DNA from: an uncultured Elusimicrobia bacterium
GTDB lineage: Bacteria > Elusimicrobiota > Elusimicrobia > Elusimicrobiales > Elusimicrobiaceae
Assembly (NCBI GenBank): GCA_945913025.1
Contig: CAMECJ010000010.1
Coordinates: forward strand, 1 to 52,800
DNA: 52,800 bases
Direction: 5' to 3'
The stretch's first letter is position 1. Each line of letters begins with the position of its first letter. The translations under genes were made by a program, and so were the position numbers. Shown here one piece after another: positions 1-8,182 of this stretch. The notes below the pieces were generated by a model, which did not search any database, was not told the DNA's origin, and worked only from the letters and a program-made list of their open reading frames with translations.

Positions 1-84
1 AATTTAACGACGACGCAGATTTACACGCATTTGGATGTGGCGGACCTTAAAAACAAGCACAAGAAATTCCACCCGCGCGGATAA
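1..84 (+). CDS. Xer-type tyrosine recombinase, C-terminal 27 codons (partial)
   Basis: The reading frame is open from base 1 to TAA at 82-84 and the 5' end lies outside the window. The 27 residues include TTTQIYTHLD followed by a basic KNKHKKFHPRG tail. This is the C-terminus of XerC/XerD-like recombinases, with the catalytic Tyr at residue 8 of the fragment, in the usual xxTxxYTH setting. XerC/D resolve chromosome dimers at dif; other family members are phage or integron integrases. The short FHPRG ending is typical of the chromosomal Xer proteins. The fragment is too short to choose between XerC, XerD and a mobile integrase. Confidence 0.72.
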   Translation, partial: NLTTTQIYTHLDVADLKNKHKKFHPRG

Positions 85-189
85 GCAAGCGGAGAAAAGT
101 TCCACGGCGGGCTTTTTCGTCTCAAATCCCGCCAATTAAAAATTTCTTATTTTCCCCAATGAAAAAAGGGGATTTTTGCACTGAAAAAG

Positions 190-198
190 TGTTAAAAT
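190..198 (+). promoter_or_regulatory. extended -10 promoter of leuS, possibly leaderless
   Basis: TGtTAAAAT is a TGn-extended -10 hexamer at 193-198. The leuS ATG begins at 208, nine bases downstream, so a start site 6-8 nt after the box would leave 1-3 nt of 5'UTR. No purine-rich Shine-Dalgarno lies before the ATG and no good -35 is seen. An inverted repeat GGCGGG/CCCGCC at 105-132 separates this promoter from the upstream recombinase and may act as a terminator. Confidence 0.5.
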
Positions 199-207
199 AA
201 AAAGTAT

Positions 208-2721
208 ATGAGTATTGATAATTTTCCGCAAATTGATAAAAAGCAGCAAACCCGCTGGGAGAGTGCCAATCTTTTCGCCAGCCCTAAAATGCCCCAAGGC
301 AAAAAATTCTATTGCTTGGATATGTTTCCCTATCCTTCCGGTGCGGGGCTTCACGTGGGGCATCCCGAAGGATATACGGCTTCGGACATTTTGGTGCGTT
401 ATAAACTGATGAACGGCTATGACGTGCTGCATCCTATGGGGTGGGACGCTTTCGGTCTGCCCGCGGAAAACTACGCCATCGCGACGGGTATCCACCCGCG
501 CATTACCACGCAGAAAAATATTGAAAATTTTAAACGCCAAATCAAATCTATCGGCCTCGCGTACGACTGGCACCGCGAAATCGACACGACGGATCCCGAA
601 TACTATAAATGGACGCAGTGGATTTTCCTGCAACTTTTCAAAAAGGGTTTGGCTTATGAATCCACCGTGCCGATAAACTGGTGTCCGTCCTGCAAAACGG
701 GCCTTGCCAACGAAGAAGTATTTAACGGCAAGTGCGAACGCTGCGGCCACCAAATCGAGCGCAAGGCGCTTAGGCAGTGGATTTTAAAAATTACCGAGTA
801 CGCGGAACAATTATTGGAAGGACTCAACGAACTGGATTGGCCGGAAAGCACGCTGACAATGCAGAAGAACTGGATCGGCAAGTCCAACGGCGCAAACGTT
901 ACGTTTAAATTGGACGGCTGCGATGAAACCGTTACTGTTTTTACCACCCGCCCCGATACGCTTTTCGGTGCGACGTATATGGTTGTTTCGCCGGAACATC
1001 CGCTGTTGGAAAAAATCGTTACGTCCGATCAAAAAGAAGCCGTCAAAGCCTATCAGGCCGAGGCCGCCAAAAAGAGCGATCTTGAACGCGGAGATTTGAA
1101 TAAAGACAAAACGGGCGTATTTACTGGCGCGTATGCCGTTAATCCGCTCAACGGCAAAAAAATTCCGGTCTGGACATCCGACTACGTTTTAATGGGTTAC
1201 GGAACGGGTGCGATTATGGCTGTTCCCGCGCACGACGAGCGCGATTATGCTTTCGCCAAAAAATTCGGCCTTGAAATCATTGAAGTCATCAAAAGCGAAC
1301 AAGGTGTGGAAAAAGAAGCCTTTACGGGCGACGGCGAACTCGTCAACTCCGGCTTTTTAAACGGGCTTCACGTAAAAGAATCCAAAGCCGCTATGATTAA
1401 ATGGCTCGAAGAACACGGCTGCGGAAACGCCAAAACCACGTATAAACTGCGCGACTGGGTGTTCGCGCGCCAACGCTACTGGGGGGAACCGATTCCCGTC
1501 GTACATTGTGAAAAATGCGGTGTGGTGGCCCTGCCGGAGGACCAGCTTCCGCTACGTCTGCCGGAAGTGGATAAATTTGAACCGTCGGGCACGGGGGAAT
1601 CCCCGCTCGCCACGGTGACGGACTGGGTAAACACCACCTGCCCGCACTGTGGCGGCCCCGCCAAACGCGAAACGAACACCATGCCCCAATGGGCCGGATC
1701 GTGCTGGTACTATTTGCGCTATATGGACCCGAAAAACGCATCCGCGCTGGTGGATCCTGAAATCGAAAAAGCCTACGGTCCCGTGGATTGTTACATCGGC
1801 GGCGCGGAACACGCGGTATTGCACCTCTTGTATGCGCGTTTTTGGCATCGGGTGCTGTTTGATTTGGGCGTCGTCAGCCACAAGGAACCGTTCCATAAAC
1901 TGCGCCATCAGGGAATGATTTTGGCGTTCTCGTACCGCGATAAAATGGGCGCGTACCACGGCTATGACGAAATTGATTTTAAAGACGGAAAAGCCTTCTT
2001 AAAAACCACGGGCGAAGAACTTTCCCCGATGGTGGAAAAAATGTCCAAATCCAAGAAAAACGTCATTAATCCCGATGATATTTTATCCCAATACGGCGCG
2101 GACGCGTTCCGCATGTATGAAATGTTTATGGGGCCGTTTGAAGCCAGCAAGCCGTGGGATATGAAAGGAATTGAAGGCATTTCGCGCTTTTTAAAACGTG
2201 TGGCTGCGTGGAGCGAAAACGTGCGGCTTTCTGAATGCGCCGACCCTAAGAAAAGCGAAATTTTGAAAAATAAAACCATCGTTAAAGTGGGCGAAGACAT
2301 TGAAAATTTCCACTTTAACACGGCGATTTCGTCGCTCATGGTGTTGTTTAACGATATCAGCAAATTGCCGCAGGTAAGCAAACACACGTTTGAAACTTTC
2401 CTCAAACTGTTGCACCCGTTCGCCCCGCATCTTACTGAAGAAATTTGGCAGCTGCGCGGAAACGAAGGGTTTTTGGTAAAATCTGCTTGGCCGAAAGCCG
2501 ACGAAAACCTGCTGCAGGACGACAGCGTGGAAATCGGCGTGCAGGTAAACGGCAAAGTGCGCGACCGCGTGGCGGTGCCGGCGGGCGCGTCCAAAGAAGA
2601 AATCGAAAAAATCGCGCTTGCGAGCGAAAAAGTGCAGCGCAATTTGGAAGGTTTCGAAATCAAAAAAATCATTGTCGTGCCTGGGCGCATGGTCAGCGTG
2701 GTGGCCGTGCCGAAAAAATAA
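208..2721 (+). CDS. leuS: leucyl-tRNA synthetase
   Basis: This cytoplasmic class I aminoacyl-tRNA synthetase charges tRNA-Leu. At 837 residues it has normal bacterial LeuRS length. The HIGH signature is HVGH at residues 49-52, a zinc knuckle has Cys159, Cys162, Cys176 and Cys179, the CP1 editing domain carries [11 protein letters not shown], and KMSKS lies at 611-615. The C-terminus has the small beta domain ([10 protein letters not shown]). It begins an operon with lptE (47-nt gap) and holA, the same order as leuS-lptE-holA in enterobacteria. The ATG follows an extended -10 by only 9 nt, so the mRNA may be leaderless. Confidence 0.97.
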   Translation: MSIDNFPQIDKKQQTRWESANLFASPKMPQGKKFYCLDMFPYPSGAGLHVGHPEGYTASDILVRYKLMNGYDVLHPMGWDAFGLPAENYAIATGIHPRITTQKNIENFKRQIKSIGLAYDWHREIDTTDPEYYKWTQWIFLQLFKKGLAYESTVPINWCPSCKTGLANEEVFNGKCERCGHQIERKALRQWILKITEYAEQLLEGLNELDWPESTLTMQKNWIGKSNGANVTFKLDGCDETVTVFTTRPDTLFGATYMVVSPEHPLLEKIVTSDQKEAVKAYQAEAAKKSDLERGDLNKDKTGVFTGAYAVNPLNGKKIPVWTSDYVLMGYGTGAIMAVPAHDERDYAFAKKFGLEIIEVIKSEQGVEKEAFTGDGELVNSGFLNGLHVKESKAAMIKWLEEHGCGNAKTTYKLRDWVFARQRYWGEPIPVVHCEKCGVVALPEDQLPLRLPEVDKFEPSGTGESPLATVTDWVNTTCPHCGGPAKRETNTMPQWAGSCWYYLRYMDPKNASALVDPEIEKAYGPVDCYIGGAEHAVLHLLYARFWHRVLFDLGVVSHKEPFHKLRHQGMILAFSYRDKMGAYHGYDEIDFKDGKAFLKTTGEELSPMVEKMSKSKKNVINPDDILSQYGADAFRMYEMFMGPFEASKPWDMKGIEGISRFLKRVAAWSENVRLSECADPKKSEILKNKTIVKVGEDIENFHFNTAISSLMVLFNDISKLPQVSKHTFETFLKLLHPFAPHLTEEIWQLRGNEGFLVKSAWPKADENLLQDDSVEIGVQVNGKVRDRVAVPAGASKEEIEKIALASEKVQRNLEGFEIKKIIVVPGRMVSVVAVPKK

Positions 2722-2768
2722 TCTTACGGGCGGCGCGTTCAACAGCCGCCCGATTTTCTGGAGAAAGT

Positions 2769-3350
2769 ATGAAAAAATTTTTGCTTGCCGTCTGTGCTTT
2801 AGCCGCGCTCTCTGCCTGCGCCAGCGAGGGCGCCGTCTATACGCCTCAGGCGCAGATTATGCCCCAGCATATTAAAAAAGTAGCCGTCCGCCCGATTTTA
2901 AACAAAACCGAAGTGTTCGCGCTCGAGGATAAGTTCTACAATGAGCTTTACGACGAATTTTTGCGTAACGGCACATATCAAATTGTGGCCGAAAACAACG
3001 GCGCGGAAGGCGTGGTGGTGACGACGATTTCCCGTTACTTAAACGTACCGATTCAGTACGACAGCCAGTTAATTCCCACCGTTTACCGTATGGATATTTG
3101 GCTGGACGTGGTGCTGATGGACAAAACCACCAACGCACCCGTGTGGCGCGAGCCCGCATTTTTGGGTACGCAGATTTACGCCGCGTCTACGCTCCCGGGC
3201 GGTATGACCGAGGTGCAGGCGCGCGACGTGGTGTTTGAAAAACTTTCTAAAGACATTGTTAAACGCACGGTAGACGGTTTCGGCTCCGTCATGAGCGAAA
3301 ACAAAAAGAAAGTGATGAACAACCCCGAATATACCACCATTACCCAATAA
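2769..3350 (+). CDS. lptE: LPS-assembly lipoprotein LptE-like
   Basis: The 193-residue protein begins with a lipoprotein signal peptide and lipobox LSAC, with lipidated Cys17. LptE sits in the outer membrane and plugs the LptD translocon that delivers lipopolysaccharide to the surface. Sequence in this family is poorly conserved, so the call rests on size, the lipobox, an LptE-like segment (VAVRPILNKTE, later DIWLDVVLMDKTT) and position between leuS and holA, the classic lptE slot. The start at 2769 is preceded by CTGGAGAAAGT. The same frame stays open upstream into leuS, but that part has no RBS or signal peptide. If correct, it shows that the organism is diderm. An unrelated lipoprotein remains possible. 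Confidence 0.75.
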   Translation: MKKFLLAVCALAALSACASEGAVYTPQAQIMPQHIKKVAVRPILNKTEVFALEDKFYNELYDEFLRNGTYQIVAENNGAEGVVVTTISRYLNVPIQYDSQLIPTVYRMDIWLDVVLMDKTTNAPVWREPAFLGTQIYAASTLPGGMTEVQARDVVFEKLSKDIVKRTVDGFGSVMSENKKKVMNNPEYTTITQ

Positions 3351-3351
3351 T

Positions 3352-4365
3352 ATGCCCAAACTGACCGCGGAAAAATTACAGGCGCAGTTGGCGCAAAATA
3401 CGCTTGTTCCCGTCTATCTGCTGACGGGCGACGACGCGTATCGCAAAAATTTAATCATTCAAAAAATCCGCGAAATCGCGTCTCCGGACGATTTTAACTA
3501 CTACGCCAGCGAAGCCGACAAGGCCGACTGGGGCGAAGCGCTTGCCTTGGCCAACACGGCGCCTGTATTTTCAAACGCGCGTATGGTCGTGCTGACGGGG
3601 ATTGAAAAAATCCGCAAAGACCCCAAAGAAGCCCTTTTGCGGTATTTGGAAAATCCGCTTCCGTCCACCACGCTTGTTTTGACGCATAACGACTCCAAAA
3701 AAATGAAGACGGAAAAAGCCCTTGCCGAAGCGTGCGTGGCGGCGGGAGTAACGGCGGATTTTGCGGAACTCAAAAAAGAGGAACTGAACGCTTGGACGCG
3801 CGAAAAAATGCGCGAAAAAGGGCTCAAAGCCGATTTTGACGCGGTGGATTTGCTTTGTGAAAGCGTGGGGGGAGAACTCAGCGCGCTTGAAAACGAGATG
3901 GAAAAACTTTATTTGTACGCGCTCGACCGGCAGGACAAAACCGTTACCAAAGAGGACGTGTTGGCGTGTATCGGTTTTAGCAAAGAGGAAAACCCGTTTG
4001 AATTATCCAATGCCATAACGTCGTGTTCCAAAACGCGCGCTGTAAAACTGGTGGATAAACTGTTAGACGACGGCGAGGAACCCGTCGGCGTGCTGAGCAA
4101 GATGACGTTTCCCATTTTAAAAATGGCGCGTATTAAACGTATGGCCGACGCGGGGATGGCGCCGTCGGATATTCTGCGCGCGGCGGGACTTATGTATTGG
4201 GAGAACCGTTTAGTCGGCTCCGCACGTTCGTTTCCGCCCCAGAAAAATTTTGTAAACGCCTTAAACCGTATTATTGAAGCGGATTCCTTGTTAAAATCTT
4301 CCTCGGGCTCTGACCCCAAAATTTTGCTTAAAGGCATTTTGCTGACGCTGTTTGCGGGAAGATAA
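3352..4365 (+). CDS. holA: DNA polymerase III delta subunit
   Basis: The 337-residue protein resembles the clamp-loader delta subunit that opens the beta sliding clamp at primer-template junctions. Visible family features are the N-terminal VYLLTGDDAYRKNLII segment (degenerate AAA+ domain I), the central SALENEMEKLYLYA helical region before the C-terminal collar domain, and KMTFPILKMARIK. It starts one base after the lptE stop, so translation is probably coupled. A strong intrinsic terminator 18 nt downstream ends the leuS-lptE-holA operon. Confidence 0.92.
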   Translation: MPKLTAEKLQAQLAQNTLVPVYLLTGDDAYRKNLIIQKIREIASPDDFNYYASEADKADWGEALALANTAPVFSNARMVVLTGIEKIRKDPKEALLRYLENPLPSTTLVLTHNDSKKMKTEKALAEACVAAGVTADFAELKKEELNAWTREKMREKGLKADFDAVDLLCESVGGELSALENEMEKLYLYALDRQDKTVTKEDVLACIGFSKEENPFELSNAITSCSKTRAVKLVDKLLDDGEEPVGVLSKMTFPILKMARIKRMADAGMAPSDILRAAGLMYWENRLVGSARSFPPQKNFVNALNRIIEADSLLKSSSGSDPKILLKGILLTLFAGR

Positions 4366-4382
4366 GGCGGATTAAAAAATCT

Positions 4383-4414
4383 AAAGCCCTGCCTTGTGTT
4401 TAGGCAGGGCTTTT
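4383..4414 (+). terminator. intrinsic terminator after holA
   Basis: An 11-bp stem (AAAGCCCTGCC at 4383-4393 with GGCAGGGCTTT at 4403-4413), a 9-nt loop and a short T run form a good Rho-independent terminator closing the leuS operon. Confidence 0.85.
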
Positions 4415-4469
4415 CTATCCCCCCGAAGTAAAATGTTTTGGAAATGCCTTTATAGCGGCTTGTTTAAAA

Positions 4470-4500
4470 ATAATTTACTTACCGGTAAGTAAATTATAAT
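4470..4500. promoter_or_regulatory. 28-bp perfect palindrome overlapping a -10 box (operator-like)
   Basis: Bases 4470-4497 form a perfect palindrome with 14-bp arms and no loop. Its core TTACTTACCGGTAAGTAA is the shape of TetR/AcrR-family operators. It runs into TATAAT at 4495-4500, so a bound protein would block RNA polymerase. The next gene is dedA, 123 nt downstream, which also has its own -10 box. No regulator gene lies beside it. The sequence from 4501 to 4607 holds no gene I can support. Confidence 0.55.
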
Positions 4501-4607
4501 ATAAATAAGTGTAAAAAGTCCAGACCGGTTTTTGCGGCGGCGGACGCATTGCAAAAAGCGGCAAAATGGGAAAGTGTGTAGCGGTTTTAATCGTGGGCCG
4601 CTTAAAT

Positions 4608-4616
4608 TGATACAAT
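4608..4616 (+). promoter_or_regulatory. extended -10 promoter of dedA, possibly leaderless
   Basis: TGaTACAAT ends at 4616, six bases before the dedA ATG at 4623. Initiation at the usual distance would start the RNA at or next to the ATG. No Shine-Dalgarno sequence is present. Confidence 0.5.
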
Positions 4617-4622
4617 ATAAAT

Positions 4623-5270
4623 ATGGAACTGTTATCCCAATTTATAGACATAATGTTACATCTTGACGTGCATTTAAACGCCTGGGCTGCCTGGATGGGG
4701 ATTTGGCTGTATGTGGTGGTATTTGCCGTCGTTTTTTGCGAAACGGGGCTTGTGGTTACGCCGTTTTTACCGGGGGATTCCCTTCTGTTTGCGTGCGGCG
4801 CGCTGGCCGCGTCCGAAGGGAGCGCGATTAATCTGTTTGTGTTGATGCCGGTAATTTTTGCGGCGGCCGTACTGGGCGATTTTTGCAATTACGAAATCGG
4901 CAAGTGGCTGGGGCCGAAGGTTTTTACGCGCGAAACGAGCTGGCTGCTCAATAAAAAACACCTCGAAAAAGCCCACTCGTTTTATGAAAAATACGGCGGG
5001 AAAACCATCATTTTGGCGCGTTTTATTCCCATTATCCGCACGTTTGCGCCGTTTGTGGCGGGAATCGGAAAGATGACGTATTTCCACTTTGCTTCGTTTA
5101 ACGTAATCGGCGCCTTGTTATGGACGGCGCTGTTTACGCTGGGCGGATATTTTTTTGCGGATTTGCCCGTAGTGCAGCATCATTTTCATTATGTGGTACT
5201 GGCGATTATTGTGCTGTCGGTATTGCCTGCCGTGTACGAGTTTTGGGCCGCGCACCGCAAGAACAAATAA
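4623..5270 (+). CDS. DedA family membrane protein
   Basis: The 215-residue polytopic inner-membrane protein belongs to the DedA/VTT family, several members of which act as undecaprenyl-phosphate or phospholipid flippases. Family signatures are the early FCETGLVVTPFLPGDSLLF segment, the re-entrant loop motif around GKWLGPKVF, and FYEKYGGKTIILARFIPIIRTFAPFVAG (residues about 120-145), the most conserved DedA stretch with its membrane Arg and Pro residues. The C-terminus has two further transmembrane helices and a short basic tail. It appears monocistronic. The substrate cannot be assigned from sequence. Confidence 0.9.
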   Translation: MELLSQFIDIMLHLDVHLNAWAAWMGIWLYVVVFAVVFCETGLVVTPFLPGDSLLFACGALAASEGSAINLFVLMPVIFAAAVLGDFCNYEIGKWLGPKVFTRETSWLLNKKHLEKAHSFYEKYGGKTIILARFIPIIRTFAPFVAGIGKMTYFHFASFNVIGALLWTALFTLGGYFFADLPVVQHHFHYVVLAIIVLSVLPAVYEFWAAHRKNK

Positions 5271-5289
5271 CGCGTTTAGATTTTAACCC

Positions 5290-5315
5290 CCCCTGACCGT
5301 TGCGTGCAGTCGGGG
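5290..5315. terminator. possible weak terminator between convergent dedA and GH3 genes
   Basis: CCCC-t-GAC (5290-5297) can pair with GTC-GGGG (5309-5315), leaving one bulged base. It lies between convergent genes but lacks a clean T run, so it is only a candidate. Confidence 0.3.
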
Positions 5316-5368
5316 ATTGTTTGTCAAAGCAGTAACGGTTTGATAGGTCCGTTTGGAAGGCGGTAAAA

Positions 5369-6991
5369 TTAAAGTTCGGGCAGTTCCACGGGCAGTTTGC
5401 CCAAGGCTTTTTGGTTTCCCAAAATAATGTCAGCCGCAGTTTTCAGCACGTAACGGTTTAAGCCGTAAGTGGCCAGTACGGTGCCGGCCTCCGGATAATT
5501 TTTGATGTCGTACGGGCTCATCGTGGAAATAAACACCGTATTTTTGTTTTCTTTGATTAACCCGTTAATGGCGTTTTTTTGGTTGATATTGGTTTTGTCT
5601 GCCCATTGCAGGCTGGTTACAATCAGCAAATCGGCCCCTTTTGCGCAGGCGGCGGCGCGCTGGCTGTCTTTCTTGCGCGGCGTCAACGCGGCGTTATAAC
5701 TTCGTACATTCCACCCTTTTGCAAGGAACGGCTTGCTCAAATCCATCAACTGGTCGGAAAAGCGCGCGGGCGCAAAAAATACGGCGCAGACGGTGGGTTT
5801 TTTTGATGGGGGAGTAAACGGCAGTAAATTTTTTTGGTCCCGCACCAATGTAACGGCTTTTGCGCTGATTTTTTCCAACTCCGTACGGTAGGCTTTGTGG
5901 GCGGGGGCGGGAATCGTTTGTTCGTTATCAAAAAGCCCCATCCGGCGTTTGGCCTCAAAAATTTTCCGTGCGGCTTCTTCCACGCGCGGCTGCAGGTTTT
6001 TTTCTTTCACTTCCTGTGCCGCTTTGCCGAATACGGTCAATGGTTTGATGTACCGCCCGAGCAAAATCATATCCGCGCCGCTTTCCAGTGCGCGTACGGC
6101 ACAGCCCGCGATCGTGCAGTAGGCGGTGGCACTTTTCATATCCAAACTGTCCGTTACCACCAAGCCCTGAAATCCCAGCCGTGTTTTCAATAAATCCTGC
6201 AAAATCGGTTTTGAAAACGTGGCGATGTTTTTGGCATCCAAAGCGGGGTAGAGCACGTGTCCGGTCATTACGCCGGATACTCCTTGTTGTATGGCGGCGG
6301 CAAAAGGCGCCAGATGTACCTGCCGCATTTGTTTGGTGTCCGCGCGTACGACGGGAACGGCGTAATGCGAGTCTTGTTCTGTATCCCCGTGCCCCGGGAA
6401 ATGTTTGACGATACTCATTACTCCGGCGGCTTTAAACCCGTGGATGAGCGCAAGTCCCATTTTTGTTACGTTGGACGGATCCGCACCGAAAGAACGTACG
6501 CCGATGATGGGATTATCGGGGTTATTGTTCACGTCTAAGACAGGCGAAAAGTTGATGTGAACCCCCGAGCGGCGCAGTTCAAGGCCGGCCAGATAAGCGA
6601 TAGCGGCCGCGCCTTCTTCGTCTGCTGCGGCGGAGAGCATCATATTGGTGGGCAGGTAGTCAAACCCCAAGGTAATGGGCGTGTAGACGGTGCCGCCTTC
6701 GTAATCAATGGAAATAAACAGCGGAATTTTATGCGGACTTTTGGCCGCCCACGTTTGAAGTTTGGTAATCAGCTGTTTGGTTTGCTCCAGCGAGTAGTTG
6801 CCCCACTGGATAAGCGCGCCGCCGATTTTACCCGCCTCAATGGCCGGACGGACTTGTTCGGCGCTGTCCACATCTACAAACACGACGAGCGTTTGGCCCA
6901 GTTTTTCTTCAAAGGACAATTCTTCAAACGCGGGCGCGGACGATGCCAAAAGCGGGCAGATAAGCAGAAGGGCGGCCAGTACACTTTTCAT
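5369..6991 (-). CDS. secreted glycoside hydrolase family 3, NagZ-like beta-N-acetylhexosaminidase
   Basis: The 540-residue protein has an N-terminal signal peptide (ending near ASSAPA, residues 1-21), a GH3 TIM-barrel domain to about residue 360 and a GH3 C-terminal domain. The NagZ subgroup signature KHFPGHGDTEQDSH is at 196-209; its Asp/His pair supplies the acid/base. The nucleophile is Asp281 in VVTDSLDM. Related enzymes remove GlcNAc from muropeptides or chitobiose. Export points to a periplasmic role in wall turnover or scavenging rather than the cytosolic NagZ role of enterobacteria. Its start overlaps the stop of the upstream phosphoesterase as ATGA, so the two are translationally coupled. 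Confidence 0.88.
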   Translation of the reverse strand: MKSVLAALLLICPLLASSAPAFEELSFEEKLGQTLVVFVDVDSAEQVRPAIEAGKIGGALIQWGNYSLEQTKQLITKLQTWAAKSPHKIPLFISIDYEGGTVYTPITLGFDYLPTNMMLSAAADEEGAAAIAYLAGLELRRSGVHINFSPVLDVNNNPDNPIIGVRSFGADPSNVTKMGLALIHGFKAAGVMSIVKHFPGHGDTEQDSHYAVPVVRADTKQMRQVHLAPFAAAIQQGVSGVMTGHVLYPALDAKNIATFSKPILQDLLKTRLGFQGLVVTDSLDMKSATAYCTIAGCAVRALESGADMILLGRYIKPLTVFGKAAQEVKEKNLQPRVEEAARKIFEAKRRMGLFDNEQTIPAPAHKAYRTELEKISAKAVTLVRDQKNLLPFTPPSKKPTVCAVFFAPARFSDQLMDLSKPFLAKGWNVRSYNAALTPRKKDSQRAAACAKGADLLIVTSLQWADKTNINQKNAINGLIKENKNTVFISTMSPYDIKNYPEAGTVLATYGLNRYVLKTAADIILGNQKALGKLPVELPEL

Positions 6992-8091
6992 TGGTTGACC
7001 TCAATAATAGGAATTTCCGAAGGCGCCAAAAAGCGCAGCGGAATCCCCCAGTAGAACATTCCGGACGTGATGTAAAATTTCATTCTGTCTACTTCGTATA
7101 ATCCGTACACGCGCGGAAACTGCAATTTTACCAGATATTTGAACGGAAAAATCTGCCCGTTGTGGGTGTGTCCGCTGAACATTAAGTCCGCGCCCGCCGC
7201 GGCAGATTCTTCGGCATAGACGGGCGTGTGGCTTAAGAAAATAAGCGTTTTTTGCTTGTCTGTTTGCTTGATCAAAGCGGTTACGTCCCGCGCGGTAATG
7301 CGGGCGGTGCGTGCGTCTTTCACGCCCGCCACGCGTACGCCGTTGGATAATTCGGCGGTTTCGTTTTCCAGCAAGCGTACGCCCGCTTCCCGAAACAGAG
7401 TTTTAGATTGGTCGTACCCCACATAATACTCGTGGTTTCCGAATACGCCGTAAACGCCTAACGGCGGATTAAGCTGCTTGAGCCGTTTGGCATAGGCAGA
7501 CATATTCGGGCCGTATTCAAAAATGTCTCCCAACAGAAATACAACGTCGGGATTTTCCTGTTCTATTTTTTTCAGGGCCTTGTCAAAACGGGAGAGCGAA
7601 ACGCCCATTCCCAAATGAGAGTCGGAAATTAAGGCGATTTTCATTTTCGGGGCGTTGGGAATGGTTAATTGTATGCGTTTGACGCGCGGAGTGGAAAAAC
7701 CGCCCCACAGTGCAAGCGCAAACGCAAGGGCCGTTACTGCCAAGCTGAGGGGCCCCAGCCACGTCCGTGCGGATAGGTGAAACAACTGAAAAATCCAACT
7801 AACCAGCACGCAGCCCGCACTAATGCAAAAGGCCAAAAATACAAGCCCGAACCACGTATACGCCGCATAATACAGCGCGCCCGTAAACGCGCCGCCGTGG
7901 GTGCGGGTGTAACTCATCCCGAATAAAATGAAAGCCGTCAGCAAAACAGGTAACACGCCGAAGGGGATTTTCCACCCCAGCCGTGGAAATGCGATAAACA
8001 GCCACGCACCCGTTACGGCCTGCATTCCCCATAAAACAAACGTCACTACCGCTAAAAACATATTGTCCCCGAAAATTGTGGATAAACGCAT
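6988..8091 (-). CDS. membrane-anchored metallophosphoesterase (YkuE-like)
   Basis: The 367-residue protein has four or five hydrophobic helices within residues 1-130, then a calcineurin-like phosphoesterase domain. Metal ligands are visible in ISDSHLG (Asp157, His159), GD (188-189), GNHEY (219-223), SHTP (His288) and GHTHNGQ (307-313). Related proteins include YkuE and the lipid phosphoesterases of the LpxH superfamily, so the substrate could be a lipid or nucleotide phosphate; sequence does not decide. It is the first gene of a two-gene leftward operon with the GH3 enzyme. A perfect TATAAT lies 8 nt before the ATG. Confidence 0.85.
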   Translation of the reverse strand: MRLSTIFGDNMFLAVVTFVLWGMQAVTGAWLFIAFPRLGWKIPFGVLPVLLTAFILFGMSYTRTHGGAFTGALYYAAYTWFGLVFLAFCISAGCVLVSWIFQLFHLSARTWLGPLSLAVTALAFALALWGGFSTPRVKRIQLTIPNAPKMKIALISDSHLGMGVSLSRFDKALKKIEQENPDVVFLLGDIFEYGPNMSAYAKRLKQLNPPLGVYGVFGNHEYYVGYDQSKTLFREAGVRLLENETAELSNGVRVAGVKDARTARITARDVTALIKQTDKQKTLIFLSHTPVYAEESAAAGADLMFSGHTHNGQIFPFKYLVKLQFPRVYGLYEVDRMKFYITSGMFYWGIPLRFLAPSEIPIIEVNQ

Positions 8092-8099
8092 AAGCGCTT

Positions 8100-8105
8100 A
8101 TTATA
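8100..8105 (-). promoter_or_regulatory. -10 box of the phosphoesterase gene, possibly leaderless
   Basis: TATAAT on the minus strand at 8105-8100 is separated from the ATG at 8091 by 8 nt, too close for an RBS-containing leader. There is no convincing -35 element. Confidence 0.45.
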
Positions 8106-8123
8106 TTTTACACAATAAATAAG

Positions 8124-8129
8124 TATAAT
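8124..8129 (+). promoter_or_regulatory. -10 box of gltX
   Basis: TATAAT at 8124-8129 would start transcription near 8136. The leader contains two copies of ATATGTATTCTAA, then GAGGA about 12 nt before the gltX ATG. It is divergent from and adjacent to the phosphoesterase promoter. Confidence 0.45.
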
Positions 8130-8182
8130 ATATCTATATATGTATTCTAAATATGTATTCTAAAACGAGGAAATAAAACATT

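Noticed and set aside
2445-2768. Longer in-frame start for the LptE lipoprotein
   Set aside because: It lies within leuS and would bury the signal peptide and lipobox; the RBS is before 2769.
4566-4610. 14-codon ORF between the palindrome and dedA
   Set aside because: Too short, no RBS, and it ends within the dedA promoter.
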